From Histoplasma ohiense (taxonomy: Eukaryota; Ascomycota; Eurotiomycetes; Onygenales; Ajellomycetaceae): a stretch of DNA of 64,000 bases. The DNA lies in the NCBI GenBank assembly GCA_017607445.1, contig JAEVHH010000003.1:3906001-3970000 (forward strand). The letters are read 5' to 3'. Both the position numbers and the translations under genes were made by a program. Shown here in pieces: positions 32,342 through 43,637 of the stretch. The notes under the pieces are model-generated. The model worked only from the letters and a program-made list of their open reading frames with translations, was not told the origin of the DNA and did no database searches. Each line of letters begins with the position of its first letter. Position 1 is the first letter of the stretch.

Positions 32342-34005
32342 ATGCTCATCGCAGCCAAATGTACGCCGCCTGGTGTGATGCGGACGGCTCTGTTAAGGAA
32401 CCACACTATTACCTTTCCAACAGCGTTTGCATCACGAGCAGTCTCCCGGCGGCCATTGACCCATCAAACTTCCTTGAATCCTACCATCTCGTCTCAATCC
32501 CTCCTCAACTCCGCATCAAGGCACTCGATTTCTAATACTTCACCCCTATTTCCTGCGACTCCCACGCAACTGAATTCGATATGGGCAAATCTTCCAGCCA
32601 GAAGATCCTTTCAAACGGGATGCAGCCTATGGCAACAGCAGCAGAAGCGGCCGGAACAAGCAAGTGCGGAGAATCCGAAATTAGATGAATCGTCGGAAAA
32701 GGCAAAGAACCCAAATTCCCAGGAAGAAGGAAAGAAGGCAAAAGATGAACCACCACCTCCACCACCTCCCCATGGTGATAAAACTCCATGGCAGGTGTTT
32801 ACCGAGACCCTACGATCCGAGTTCAAGGCCTCGAAGGAATGGAATGAATCAACAAAAGCTCTAGCCTCGTCGGCACATCAATTCACTGAAAGTGAATCTG
32901 TTAAGAGGGCTAGAGCTGCGTACGAGGCTGCTTCTGGCGCTGCTACGTCCAAAACTTCTTCGGCTATAAAAACTACGGGTAAGGTTATTGGTCAAGGAGC
33001 CGCATGGACTTGGGATACTTCGGTTGTCAAGGGACTCAGGTCAGGAGTATCTGCCACCGGAAAGGGTATTGAAAAGGCTACCAGACCGGTTCGTGAAACC
33101 GCCGCCTATAAAACAGCAGTTGGTGGAGTGAAGGAGGCAATAGACGATGGTAGTAGCTCCCGGTATGGAGGTTGGATGGAAAAGGAGGAACGACGAAAGC
33201 AAAGAGAGCTGCGGGAACTCGCGGAGGCTAAATCCGGCCGTCGTACGATAGAGAAGATGGTGGAAGATCCGAAGTAAGCCTATACTTATTTGTTTGTTGA
33301 ACTCCCTAATGCATCACTAACCGAATTAGTGCCGGCACCCACGTCACCCTCCACAAGGACGCGGCTTGGAAAGAATCGTGGAAAGAATTCAGAGATTCTA
33401 GTCGCCTTATGCAATCATATTTCAACCTTAAACATACGTATAATGAATCTGACAATCCGCTAGTCACAACCTTCCGGGGAATTTCGGATCGGGTGGCGGG
33501 ATGGTTTGCAGAAAATGAAACAGCTATGGTCATCAAAAAGTTCCGCGAAATGGATCCAAGCTTCCAAATCGAACCCTTCTTACGAGAATTGCGCGAATAT
33601 ATGCTGCCTGAGGTGCTGGATGCCTATGTTAAAGGGGATATTGAGACTCTTAAACTTTGGCTTTCAGAAGCCCAGTATAACGTTTATGCTGCTCTTGCCC
33701 AACAATACACGACCGCTGGACTGAAATCAGACGGTCGAATCCTCGATATCCGACATGTCGATATCTCTCATGCCCGCATGCTTGAGCCGGGTGACATCCC
33801 AGTTTTCATCATCACCTGCCGAACACAGGAAGTCCATGTCTATCGCAATGTTAAAACCAAAGAGCTAGCGGCTGGTATGGAAGACAAAGTCCAACTAGTC
33901 ACCTATGCCATCGGCATGACTAGAATCCCAGAAGATGTGAACAATCCTGAAACTCGAGGATGGAGAATGATCGAGCTGCAGAAGTCTGGACGTGACTATA
34001 TCTAG
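32342..34005 (+). CDS. TIM44: Mitochondrial import inner membrane translocase subunit TIM44
   Basis: Matrix-side peripheral protein that tethers mtHsp70 to the TIM23 channel. Exons 32342-33273 and 33330-34005 join in phase 2 (GTAAGC...CACTAACC...ATTAG) to give 535 residues. The N-terminus is a long basic, hydroxylated presequence (SRAVSRRPLTHQTSLNP), ending near RRSFQTGCSLW. A Gln run and a Pro run (PPPPPPPHGDKTPWQVF) precede the mtHsp70-binding helical region with KEWNESTKALASSAHQF and RPVRETAAYKTAV. Exon 2 carries the membrane-binding Tim44 C-terminal domain: MQSYFNLKHTYNESDNPLV, EIDPSF-like EMDPSFQIEPFLRELREY, LPEVLDAYVKGD, SDGRILDIRHVDISHARML and GWRMIELQKSGRDYI. A second in-frame Met at 32378 could also serve as start. 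Confidence 0.95.
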
Positions 34006-34456
34006 GGATAGCATGTTTTTTCGATTCGAATTTTCTTTCGATCTCGACAAGTCTAGCAGCAGCCGCATTTCACTATTTTCCTGAGATACCTCCTAATATA
34101 TCTACCTCCCCAAATAATCTTTATGCACTACTATCTACGATCGACCAAATTTTGACACGTGGGTTTCATTTTCCCCATTCCCTTGTTTTTGCTGGCTACT
34201 TCCTGGTTGTATTCTACTACATGGATTGGAGTCTTATATAGAACTGTGTGGTCCTTTCTTTTGATTTCAGCAGAACTATTTTCTTCATAGCCTCTTCTCC
34301 TCTTTATATTGTATATATGGCAACTTTGGATCGATTCCTTTGCTGTTTAGCGTTCACCCAACCCTGGGCAGCATGAAGTGAATCAACAGGGCTCATTCAA
34401 ATGTTATCAAAAAAATTCCGTAAATGAGTCGGACTTTTTTCATTAAGCTTTAAGAT

Positions 34457-34491
<35 letters not shown>

Positions 34492-34782
34492 ATTTTGACC
34501 TTTACATGCCCCTTTCCCATGAAGCTCCTACTTCACAGTCCAGTTCGTGCATCGTCCTATTCATCCCGGATTCTAAGTATGGGAAAAGTGGGGTTATTAG
34601 ACAGATAAAGCTGTGAAACGACTCTGGAAAATGAGTACAGAATAAACCATAGGCATATCGATATGCGTATTGTGGCAGCAAATTACATCCGTTGCTATAT
34701 ATTAGACCAATAAATGGACCATTTAACAATATTTTGGTCGGTAAAGGATACCATAAACAGGGTCCAAATTAACATTGTAAAT
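34006..34782. other. Intergenic between convergent TIM44 and SGT2
   Basis: 3' untranslated regions with an AT-rich core and a T28 run at 34459-34486. No gene is recognised. Confidence 0.45.
34459..34486. repeat. Poly-T tract (T28)
   Basis: A homopolymer of 28 T on the + strand in the 3' intergenic region. Confidence 0.9.
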
Positions 34783-36016
34783 TCAAGATCCCCTCCCTGC
34801 ACCACGCCCAGCACCTCCGCCCATCAGGTTTCTTGCCCTACATGGATCAATTAGCACTCCTAAAGTATGGGTTATGAGTAGTTCAGTTAAGACTTACATT
34901 TCAGCAAAATTGGGATCATTCATCATGCTGGCCATATCTGGAAGTCCTCCCTGACCAGCACCAGTACCACCTCCGCCCGCACCAAAACTCTCCGCCATTT
35001 GTCGAATACGCGGGTTATTCATTAGGTTACTCATCATATCAGGGTTGCTCATAAGATTTTGTGCCATGCTAGCAAACATGGGGTTGCTCATTATCGAACT
35101 AAGATCGGGCATACCCCCAGAGCCTCCTCCACTGCCGCCAAACATCCCTGCAAGAGACGAAAGGTCAGGCATTCCACCAGCGCCTCCTCCTCCACGCGAG
35201 GCACCAGGTGCTTCATCAACATCTTCAGCGAGGGGCTCATCCTCCCCCCTCTTCATATCCTCAATGCGCTTCTTTGCCGTCTCCAGCCCCTTTCGCATGG
35301 ATTCACTGCCACCATTTCCTTCAGCATCGATACCCTTTTGATACGCTTCGGCTGCACCCTTTGCATTCCCAAGGGCAAATCTAGCTAAGCCAAGTCTGCT
35401 CCACCCCTTAACATATTTTGGATCCGCTGCCACGGCAATTTCGGCATCCTCGACCGCCTTAGCGTGGTTTCCGGAAGCAGAGTACGCAGCCGCGCGGTTA
35501 GAGAGATAGATCGGGTTCGATGGCGCAATGTTAAGAGCCTGTGTATAAAGGGATATTGCAGTAGTGTAGTCTTTGCGCGCCATGGCTGCGTTGCCCTGGG
35601 ATTTTAACTTCTCTGATTCCTCATTCGGCGCCCCGCTTTGGGAGGTTGCTGCTGACTTTGTCTCGCTCGCGGAAACTGATGATGTCGAGGAGCTTTTGCC
35701 TTGCATCTTCTCATATACGCTATATATGGTTGCAAGACTTTGGCCTCCAAGAGCATCTTGCATGGCAGCCTTGTCCGAAGGATCGACTTTAAAAGTATCT
35801 GCGATACAAGTTTGCGCGATCTCTATAGATTCCGAATCGTCCACGGTGAGGGTTCCATCATTAAGGCTGTTTCCGAGAAAGTCTATTATTGCAAGAGCCA
35901 AACGCTTCTTGGATTCTGTTGGAGCCTAAAGAAAGAGATATCAGCTTCAGAACGGGGTGGAGGACAAATAACCAATGTGCGTGTGTGTGTTGAGGATAAA
36001 TAGGTGACATTACCAT
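34783..36016 (-). CDS. SGT2: SGT2: small glutamine-rich TPR co-chaperone
   Basis: Cytosolic co-chaperone that receives tail-anchored membrane proteins and hands them to the GET pathway. Three exons, 36016-36014, 35925-34898 and 34837-34783, give 361 residues. The first coding exon is only the ATG (followed at once by GTAATG); exon 2 opens APTESKKRLALAIIDFL, the family N-terminus. Domains: dimerisation domain (residues ~1-55), Ser/Thr linker, three TPRs (~100-215, e.g. LKSQGNAAMARKDYTTAISL, NPIYLSNRAAAYSASGNHAK, VKGWSRLGLARFALGNAKG), and a Gly/Met-rich C-terminus with NPMFASMAQNLMSNPDMM for hydrophobic clients. Exon 3 restores ARNLMGGGAGRGAGRGS after a GTAAGT intron that would otherwise read as a stop. 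It is divergent from RIC1 with 405 bases between starts. Confidence 0.95.
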
Positions 36017-36421
36017 TTTCAAAAAATATTAGGGCTTAATAAATCTTCGTTACAGTAGATATAACTTCAACAGTGCACAAAGCTGTTGGGAAAGCTGACA
36101 CTCTTGGGTGCTTCTCGTTGTGATCGATAAATACAATGTTTCTCCAAGTATCCCCGTGCCTGGGGAAGTTCTAGAAGCTTTTTGATTGGCACGTGATTTT
36201 CGGAGACACTTCCAAGGTTGACGACACTCGCCCGCTCATACATGTGTGTCAACCGTTCAACCTGACCATTCTCTGGGAAGTCCAACGGGACCATGGATGG
36301 CTGCTGCTTGTGAGACCTAGCTTGCTAGAGGTCTATTTGAGGAATCTATCCTTTGGCCGAAGATGGTCCAATGTGATACATCATCATCCTTCTTCTCTAG
36401 CCAAGCGCTTTATTCCCAGCG
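36017..36421. promoter_or_regulatory. Divergent promoter region of SGT2 and RIC1
   Basis: 405 bases lie between the two divergent start codons. A short GT/AC-rich run is just inside SGT2 intron 1. No specific site is recognised. Confidence 0.4.
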
Positions 36422-39400
36422 ATGTACTGGCCAAATGGAGTCCCTAGAGTCTATGCGGTCAATGGCCCCGGAATTCAATTACAGGAAGTCCATGATGATG
36501 CGGACAGCGATGCTAACAAGCCCAAGGAGAGAGAGGGACAGGGCTCCAGTGTGGAGCACACCAGGGCAACAACCGAGAGCAGCATAGGCAGCAGAGAATC
36601 CTGGCCAGATGAACCCGTAACTGGGCTTTGTGTTTCCCGTAACGGACACTTATTTGCCACGATGACGAAGTCCACCATTGCAATTTGGCAAACTAGAGTA
36701 CGTTGTTTACCCACCTTCATATCTGAATTTGATATACTGACGGATTCATAGCCGACAGCTGTGGTAGCCGCGGTCAAGCGCTCCGAAATTTCATTAGAAA
36801 GTTACGGCCCGAATGCTGCCCTTCTTCTGCGTCCGGACTCCGCCATTGTCGTAGTACAGACGCTCCATGGATATCTCATCACTTATTCCATTGCGACAGA
36901 TGCCAATTCACATGTGTACCAACAACGGTTCTCCTCCCATTCCAACCCACATCGCCACCACTTTAGTCGCCATTTTGTTACGGAAGAAACAAATACCATT
37001 CGGGAGGTTAGCTTTCGTTTCAGGGTTGTCATAAAGGTTGATGCAGGAATTAGCAAAGCTCTGGCGCTGGACAATGAGCTGATGGTGGCGACGGTGAAAC
37101 CAGCCGCTATCCAGTTAATTCGGTGGACCCCTGATAAAACTGGGAATCAAACGAGCACAGAGCTTTTAAGCCGGATCCCATTTATTTCTAAGAAGTCTCC
37201 AATTGTGGATATGGTCTACGACCGTGCTATGAACCTTTTTCTGTGGATCACGAGTGACGGGCAAACGTATGCTGTGCAACGCCTCAGGGATGAAGAAGAA
37301 CATTCAGCCGAGTCAAAGACCCGGTTCAGGGGTCATAGGTTCCATACTCCTGAAAATGACGGACAAAAGGCTCTTCAAGTGGCTGTGAATGCGAGATTTT
37401 CTCTACTCGCAGTGGCCTGTAAAAATGGCGAGGTGTTTGTTTACGTAGCGAAAGATTATATGGGAAACGTACCGCTTTCGCATAAGCTCGAGCTACCCGC
37501 ATCAACAGCGTCTATGGGTCCTACATCATTTATGAGCTATTCTCCTGATGGGTATTGCATTTTCGCAGGATATGAGTCTGGATGGGCCACATGGAGTGTG
37601 TTTGGTAAACCCGGCGGAACTAGCTTTACTACCGACCGTGAGCTAGCCACCAAAAATGGCGAGGCTTGGCTGACTGGAGTTTCTATGGGTTGTTGGATTG
37701 GTGGTGGCTCATACATCATTCTGATAGCACCAGATACTAGCCATATCTGGATGTTTGAAACAGCCCGTAGTGCTCTAACTGGATGCTTCTCCTCGGCGAA
37801 CATGGCGAGAGCGTTATTGCAAACGGGGACGGAAATCATTTTGTATCGTGGCCACGACTTACCAGATCTCACTACTATATCGGGTAAAGATTACCTCTGG
37901 CATCATGCGCAGTATCCCCCTGCTTACCTCCATGCTCAATGGCCAATCCGGTCTTGTATTGTTTCTCAAGATGGCCGATATGTGGCCATTGCTGGCAGAA
38001 GAGGGTTGGCTCATTATAGTGTTCAGAGTGGGAGATGGAAAACATTCGATGACTTGAAAGCTGAAGATTCTTTTGCTGTTCAAGGCGGGATGTGTTGGTA
38101 TGGACATATCTTAATCGCTGCTGTTGAATGTGATAATTCCTACGAGGTAAGTGTTGTCAATTTTCTCCATATTATTACCACTTCTTGAGACTAATAAGCA
38201 TAGTTACGGCTATACTCTCGTGAGCTTTCCCTTAGCAGTTCTTCTGTGCTATATACCGAAACTCTTCCTGCTCCTGCGGTATTTATTGGACCCTCAGGAG
38301 AAGACTCGCTCCTGGTTTACACGTATGACAATATATTATATCACTACGTGATAAATGCCACTCAAACGAAAATCAGCCTTGTTCAGGTTGGCCAGATAGC
38401 CTTTCATGGCATCGTTAGAGCGCCAACGCGAGTTCGTGCTATCAGCTGGGTATTGCCCGACAACCAGCTTCGTAAGAAAACTTACCCATTCCTCTTTTTA
38501 TTTTGGTACTGCGAAACTAACTAGCTTCAAAGGAGACGGCGACCCCTCCCAGGACGTATCTGTCGCATCAGTTTTGTTCCTCGTTGACGGAAAACTTGTA
38601 TTGCTACAACCATCAGTTTCAGAGGAGGGCGATTTAAAATATGACATGCGCATTGTTGCTCATGATGTGGAGTACTACATTTTAATGCGTGATCAGCTAT
38701 CTTTCAACTTCGCTCCACCCTCCGACGAACCAACCACTCCAGCAGTGGGAACCCCAGTTAACGTTTCCCAGACTGACATATCCCTAAGAGATTCTTTGTG
38801 GATTTTTTGTGGTCAAGATTTACTCGTATGGGGTGACGTACAGGATGTTCTTCGTCCAGTCAAAGGTTCTCCAAACGAGACAGTAAAGCCCCTACCGATA
38901 CCGGTTGACTTTTACCCATTGTCTATACTTCTTAATAAAGGTGTTGTACTTGGGGCAGAGCCTGAAATGATTCAGAGACGAGATGCCACGTTTTCCCTCC
39001 TTCGATTTGCAATTAGAGTAAGTTGCCATCCGTACCAGACATAATCTCAAGCACCCGCCATTTAACCTCTGGTTATTATTAGACACAACTGTTCCTGCCA
39101 TACCTCCTCCAGCACAATCTAAGTCAGCTTGACACACCAGCGGCGCTTTCCCTCTGTCATCATTATTCGCATTTATCCTATTTTCCTCACGCGTTAGAAA
39201 TACTATTACACCATGTGCTAGATGATGAAGTAGACAATCAAGATCACGAAGCCCAGCAGTCTAGTGCACCAAGTCGCCAGATGTTGCCTGCTGTGCTTTC
39301 CTTCTTGCAGTCCGCTATTCCAACCGATGTTTATCTGGAAATTCTGGTCCAGTGTACCCGAAAAACAGAACTTCGATCATGGCGTACCCTGTTTGCTTAC

Positions 39401-39817
39401 CTTCCCCCTCCAAAGGAACTATTCGAACAAGCCCTCAGACTAAACTCTCTGAAGACAGCTGGTGGATATTTATTAGTGCTTCAAGCGTTTGATGAGAAAG
39501 AGGATGGAGATGCAGAGGGGATCGAAGATTCCGTCGTACGCCTTCTCAAACTAGCTTCACAGAGAGGCGACTGGGAGCTCTGCGGGGAGCTAGCCCGTTT
39601 CCTAATTGCCTTAGACGGATCCGGTCAGACGCTCCAGCGTGCAGTTGTTAAGGTTGGATTGAGAAAGGAAAATCAGTCGCCGTCAGACGCTTTAGACGTG
39701 AGCCATGTCGATCGCGGGCCGACACCCTCAACTAGAACTTTGGGGCTGGCCATCAATCTACCCGACGAAGACTCCACGACAAAGGAGGAAGGTAAACAGT
39801 GTTCCTTCGCCACCTAG
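36422..39817 (+). CDS. RIC1: RIC1: Ypt6/Rab6 GEF subunit
   Basis: With Rgp1 forms the nucleotide-exchange factor for Ypt6/Rab6 at the Golgi (endosome-to-Golgi recycling). Five exons, 36422-36697, 36752-38146, 38204-38471, 38533-39017 and 39083-39817, give 1052 residues, close to yeast Ric1 length. The N-terminus MYWPNGVPRVYAVNGPGI and GLCVSRNGHLFATMTKSTIA begin a WD40-type beta-propeller. Later landmarks are CIVSQDGRYVAIAGRRGLAH, WVLPDNQLR then DGDPSQDVSVASVLFLVDGK, and the RIC1 C-terminal helical domain from TQLFLPYLLQHNLSQLD to WELCGELARFLIALDGSG. The acceptor of exon 4 is AAAG; the CTAG seven bases before it lies too close to the CTAAC branch site and would break the frame. The stop at 39815 follows a possible weak donor, so the last ~10 residues are uncertain. 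Confidence 0.93.
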
Positions 39818-40610
39818 CCTGTCTCACACATCATCAACTCCTTCGCCGTTTGCCCCACATCCATCCCAAACCCATCGTATGCTACTGATGAAGACAAGGC
39901 GGTGCTGAGGCAGCCTTGGGTCATGATCATTAGCCCCAACTTGCGATTATGCCTAATATGCGTGCATTCTTATGGTTATGGCCCTTCGTGCATTGAGCAT
40001 TCCACTATTTATGATCTCTCCCTTTTCATTTTATTGCTGATATATACATATACATTGTTTTCAAATATTTCGGCATCGTGTATTCCTAGCTATATGGGTC
40101 TGAAGTTTATTTATTGTCCCGCTGTACCATGGGCAGGCGGTTCTTCACAGATTAATCGGAAGGCTCTCTTTTTGGTCATTATAATAGGATAATTCTCATA
40201 CCCAGCTCCTGTATATACAAATTGCTACTTCTATCCTTAGATATATAAAATGGCAGATGTGGTATCCCAACGCTGAACATCTGCTGAGGTTGGTTGGTAA
40301 TTTATTTCAAATCATCGAATCAGGCGGTTTATTCGGTTTCATTGCGGGATCCCACATTCATTTATTAATAATATGAGGGAAGATACGGTATGATCATGAA
40401 GGGTAAGTTGGGCGTATTGCCCAATCCAAGATTTTTGGATCCCAATCAAGACAAATGTAAAATCAGCCTAGATAATAGGTATTGTATATCCAGTTTCCCG
40501 ATTCTTTCGGCCACATCCCGCCCAAACACCCACAATCTACAATAGAAGCCAACCCAAGTCTCGTTAAATCATAAATATTAAACCAGGGGAAAAAGAAAAA
40601 ACGGAAAACG

Positions 40611-40645
<35 letters not shown>

Positions 40646-40692
40646 GAGAGAGAAGTAGACCGGCGCTTCCCTCTAGCTAAACACCTCATTTA
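39818..40692. other. Intergenic between convergent RIC1 and TMA20
   Basis: AT-rich 3' regions, with an A31 run at 40611-40641. An open frame to 39908 (PSLSHTSSTPSPFAPHPS) could be a RIC1 C-terminal extension if an intron or frameshift is present. Nothing else is seen. Confidence 0.4.
40611..40641. repeat. Poly-A tract (A31)
   Basis: A homopolymer of 31 A on the + strand, 50 bases beyond the TMA20 stop codon. Confidence 0.9.
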
Positions 40693-41574
40693 TCATCCCA
40701 CAACGTCAATCTTCCACAGCCCATCTCCCAAATAATGTCCCTCATCCATGACAACCCCTTTCCCTTTCTTCTTCATCTCCTCCGTGCCTACTTTCAAGGG
40801 ACCAACCATGCAGATCTCCTCCTTCCCCTCTGCCTTGATCGCCACCACTTCGCCAGCCTCAATCTCTCGTTCGCCAGGAACTTTTACAGGGTCGGGCAGA
40901 CTGCCACCAGCTGAAGTGAGGCCGGGTGCCATGAGTGCGGCGCCTGAGAGGACGAAACGGATCGCGCCCCGATCTATCCCGATGGTGGGAACGGCATTGG
41001 GGAATTTGTGCAGAACCCGTAAATGTGGGATTGGAGGGTTGTCGAAGGATTGGTAGAGGATGGGACGTGAGTCTATTGTGTAGAGGGTTACACGATCCGG
41101 TACGTGTCTGTAGAATAGAAAGGCGGTTAGGGGATGCTGTGTGCTAGAGGAAATGGGAATTGATGTGTGGTTGGGGTCGGTTTCGCGTACTCACAACTTG
41201 ACGGCCTCCAGGGAAGTCTTTTTGGGGATTAGTTCATCGATATAGGGCTCGAATCCGGGATATGTCTCGACGAGCTTTTGCTTGATAGCACGCTGAACTG
41301 AGGATTTGACTTTGGACCTTGCACCTAAAGAGACGCTGGAACAGATCTGTAAGTAGATTTTCTTATTGGGTTATAATTTCGTTCGATGAGAAAAGTAATC
41401 GGAGGAAAGGATATGCATCATGATGATTCAAAACACGAGCACTCGTTTACAGAGGATGGGGCAGTATTATGTCTGTCTGATTTAACACTTGCTCTCAATG
41501 GAGAATGCGGGGTTTGCCGATTCAATACGGGGAAAAACTGTAAGCGAGGGCAATACTTACTCCTTTTTAAACAT
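40693..41574 (-). CDS. TMA20: TMA20/MCTS1: PUA-domain translation recycling factor
   Basis: Works with Tma22 in 40S recycling and re-initiation on ribosomes. Three exons, 41574-41561, 41335-41195 and 41107-40693, give 189 residues (yeast protein 181). The first exon has only 14 coding bases (MFKK plus two bases, GTAAGT donor) and joins at 41335 to read MFKKDVSLGARSKVKSSVQR, then KQKLVETYPGFEPYIDELIP. The third exon has PDRVTLYTIDSRPILYQSF, LHKFPNAVPTIGIDRGAIRF and the PUA domain ALMAPGLTSAGGSLP through KGKGVVMDEGHYLGDGLW. Intron 1 is 225 bases. The exon-2 acceptor TTCCAG is chosen because CTTTAG nearby leaves the conserved frame. Confidence 0.92.
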
Positions 41575-41902
41575 TGTAAATAGATGGACAAAAAATGACC
41601 AGCAAACAGGAGTTGCCAGATCTCTAAGGAACTGGTATATATGCTTTGTTCGTTGAGCTAAATGAATCCAGTTGAAGTCTGAGATAAACATAATGTAAGT
41701 TGCACAAGTGGCACAAAGCGCCTGACGCGGCAGAATGGTGGCGATTGAAGTCGCTAGTTATACATTGAATTTCACAAAGTCATCATACCTTGGTGAAAAA
41801 GACTTACATGGAGGGATTTCAGTTCATGATAAAATTACTAATATTTGAATTTTATTCACTCGGCTATGAAACAGTCAAAGGTAAAGATTTTATATGCTTG
41901 TC
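41575..41902. other. Intergenic between OLA1 stop and TMA20 start
   Basis: 328 bases containing the TMA20 promoter and the OLA1 3' region, both transcribed on the minus strand. No distinct element is recognised. Confidence 0.4.
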
Positions 41903-43637
41903 CTATGCCTTTGCAGCGCCGGCTTTAATCAAGATTATATCTCCATCCTCCACAACATAATCTTTCCCCTTCGTAAGAACTTTTCCTGCAGCCTTAACGG
42001 CTGCCTCGTCCCCATACTCACGTAACACATCATAGTTGAACACAACACACTGAATGAAAGTCTTCTCAAAGTCTGTAGCAACGGGGATAAATCAGTATTG
42101 TACTCACTGCAGTGGGGGGAAGTGGATCTCACAAACGGGGAGACATTAAAGAATATGACTTACCAGTGTGAATGACACCAGCGGCCTGGGGAGCTTTAGT
42201 GCCTTTCCGAATTGTCCATTGTCTCACTTCATCAGCGCCAGTGGTGAAAAAGCTACCAAGCTGAAGAGATTGTCGCATGGTTAAAATGATCTTGGGGAGA
42301 GCCGATTTGGTTCCAAGCTTCTTGCATTCCTCCTCGGCTGCAACATCATCTTCAAAGCGGGTCAGCCTGTCTTCGAAAGAGACAGAGACTGGGATTATAG
42401 GATCGCCGGGGGAGTTGGTTTTGATCCATTCCGCAACCTTAGGCAGGTACTTGTTCTTCTGCCGGATGTAGTCCCTTTCGCTGAGATTGACCAAATACAC
42501 AACTGGCTTAGCAGTCAGGAGAAAGAGAGGGTTGATTACTTCAACCTGCGTTTTGACAAAACGTGGTTAACATTGGTATTGCAACCAAAATAACATCCCA
42601 TATGAATAGCACATATTAATGGTGAAATACAAATCAGGGTTGGACTTAAATCTCAATACAGCCTCAAACGTGAGATATAAAACGAGGCCATTCGAAGAGC
42701 TGGGATTATATCGAGCGTTGTACTCTTGTTCATCACAGTAATTGAACCAGAGGATAATAACGAGAAGGGAGAAACGAAAAGCTGAAAGCTGGAACATACC
42801 TCTTTAGGATTCCAATCACCTTTCCTTATATCCTTGCCTTCCTTTAACCACTCCAGTATCCTCCCAACGGTAGCCTCCTCCTCCTTCAATTTCTTCATCT
42901 CCAAGCTCTGACCTCCTCTCCTAGTTTGTTTTGAAAGGGCTTCGAGGGCCTTTTCTACGAATTCAATATCTTTGATCCGTAGCTCCTCGCTGATGATGTT
43001 CAGGTCCCGAACGGGGTCAACGTCACCCTCGACGTGAATGATTTCTGCATCGTCGAAACATCGAACAACTTGGAAAATGGCATCTACAGCACGAATATGT
43101 GACAGGAAAGCATTTCCAAGACCAGCACCGGTTGAGGCGCCGCGAGTTAGACCAGCGATATCATACACCGTCAGGTTCGCAGGTACTCTCGACTTTGGTT
43201 TATAATGCTCACATAGCCAATCATATCGCGCATCCGGAACAACGACACGGGCCTCTTCAGGATCAATAGTCGCAAAAGGGAAGTTCGCGGGATTACCCAA
43301 CGAACATCTTGTGATAGCCTGAAAAAGTGTCGATTTGCCTACGTTTGCTAGACCAACCTGGCAAAATCAGAGATGTCAGTAAACCAAGTCCGGTAAGAGG
43401 CATGCAATACGAACTGAAAGGTAAATGGCGGGACAACCTAAAGTAGAATTACATGAGGGACCTCGGGATCTCAGAATAAGTGGAGGGGAATCGGAAAGGC
43501 GGGAATCAATAGTCAAGGAAGTACAGCAAAATTGACACTATGAATAACTGGTTCCCACATACGATACCACTCTTCAAGTTATTCCCTGGGCGACCCAAGG
43601 GAATTTTCTCCTCCTTAACTGCCTTCTTGGGACCCAT
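41903..43637 (-). CDS. OLA1: OLA1 (YchF-type) Obg-like ATPase
   Basis: Universally conserved TRAFAC-class P-loop ATPase linked to ribosomes and stress responses; cytosolic. Four exons, 43637-43563, 43357-42800, 42545-42164 and 42072-41903, give 394 residues, the same length as yeast Ola1. It starts MGPKKAVKEEK. The P-loop GLANVGKST is at 27-35, the G3-type segment DIAGLTRGASTGAGLGNAFL follows, and the base-specificity motif is NLSE (in VVYLVNLSERDY) instead of NKxD, as expected for the ATP-preferring YchF branch. The coiled-coil insertion (FVEKALEALSKQ) and the C-terminal TGS domain (GADEVRQWTIRKGTKAPQAA, DFEKTFIQC) are complete. Tandem with TMA20. Confidence 0.97.

Noticed and set aside
35045..35388. 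Pro-rich ORFs on the + strand
   Set aside because: Antisense shadows of the Gly/Met-rich SGT2 C-terminus.
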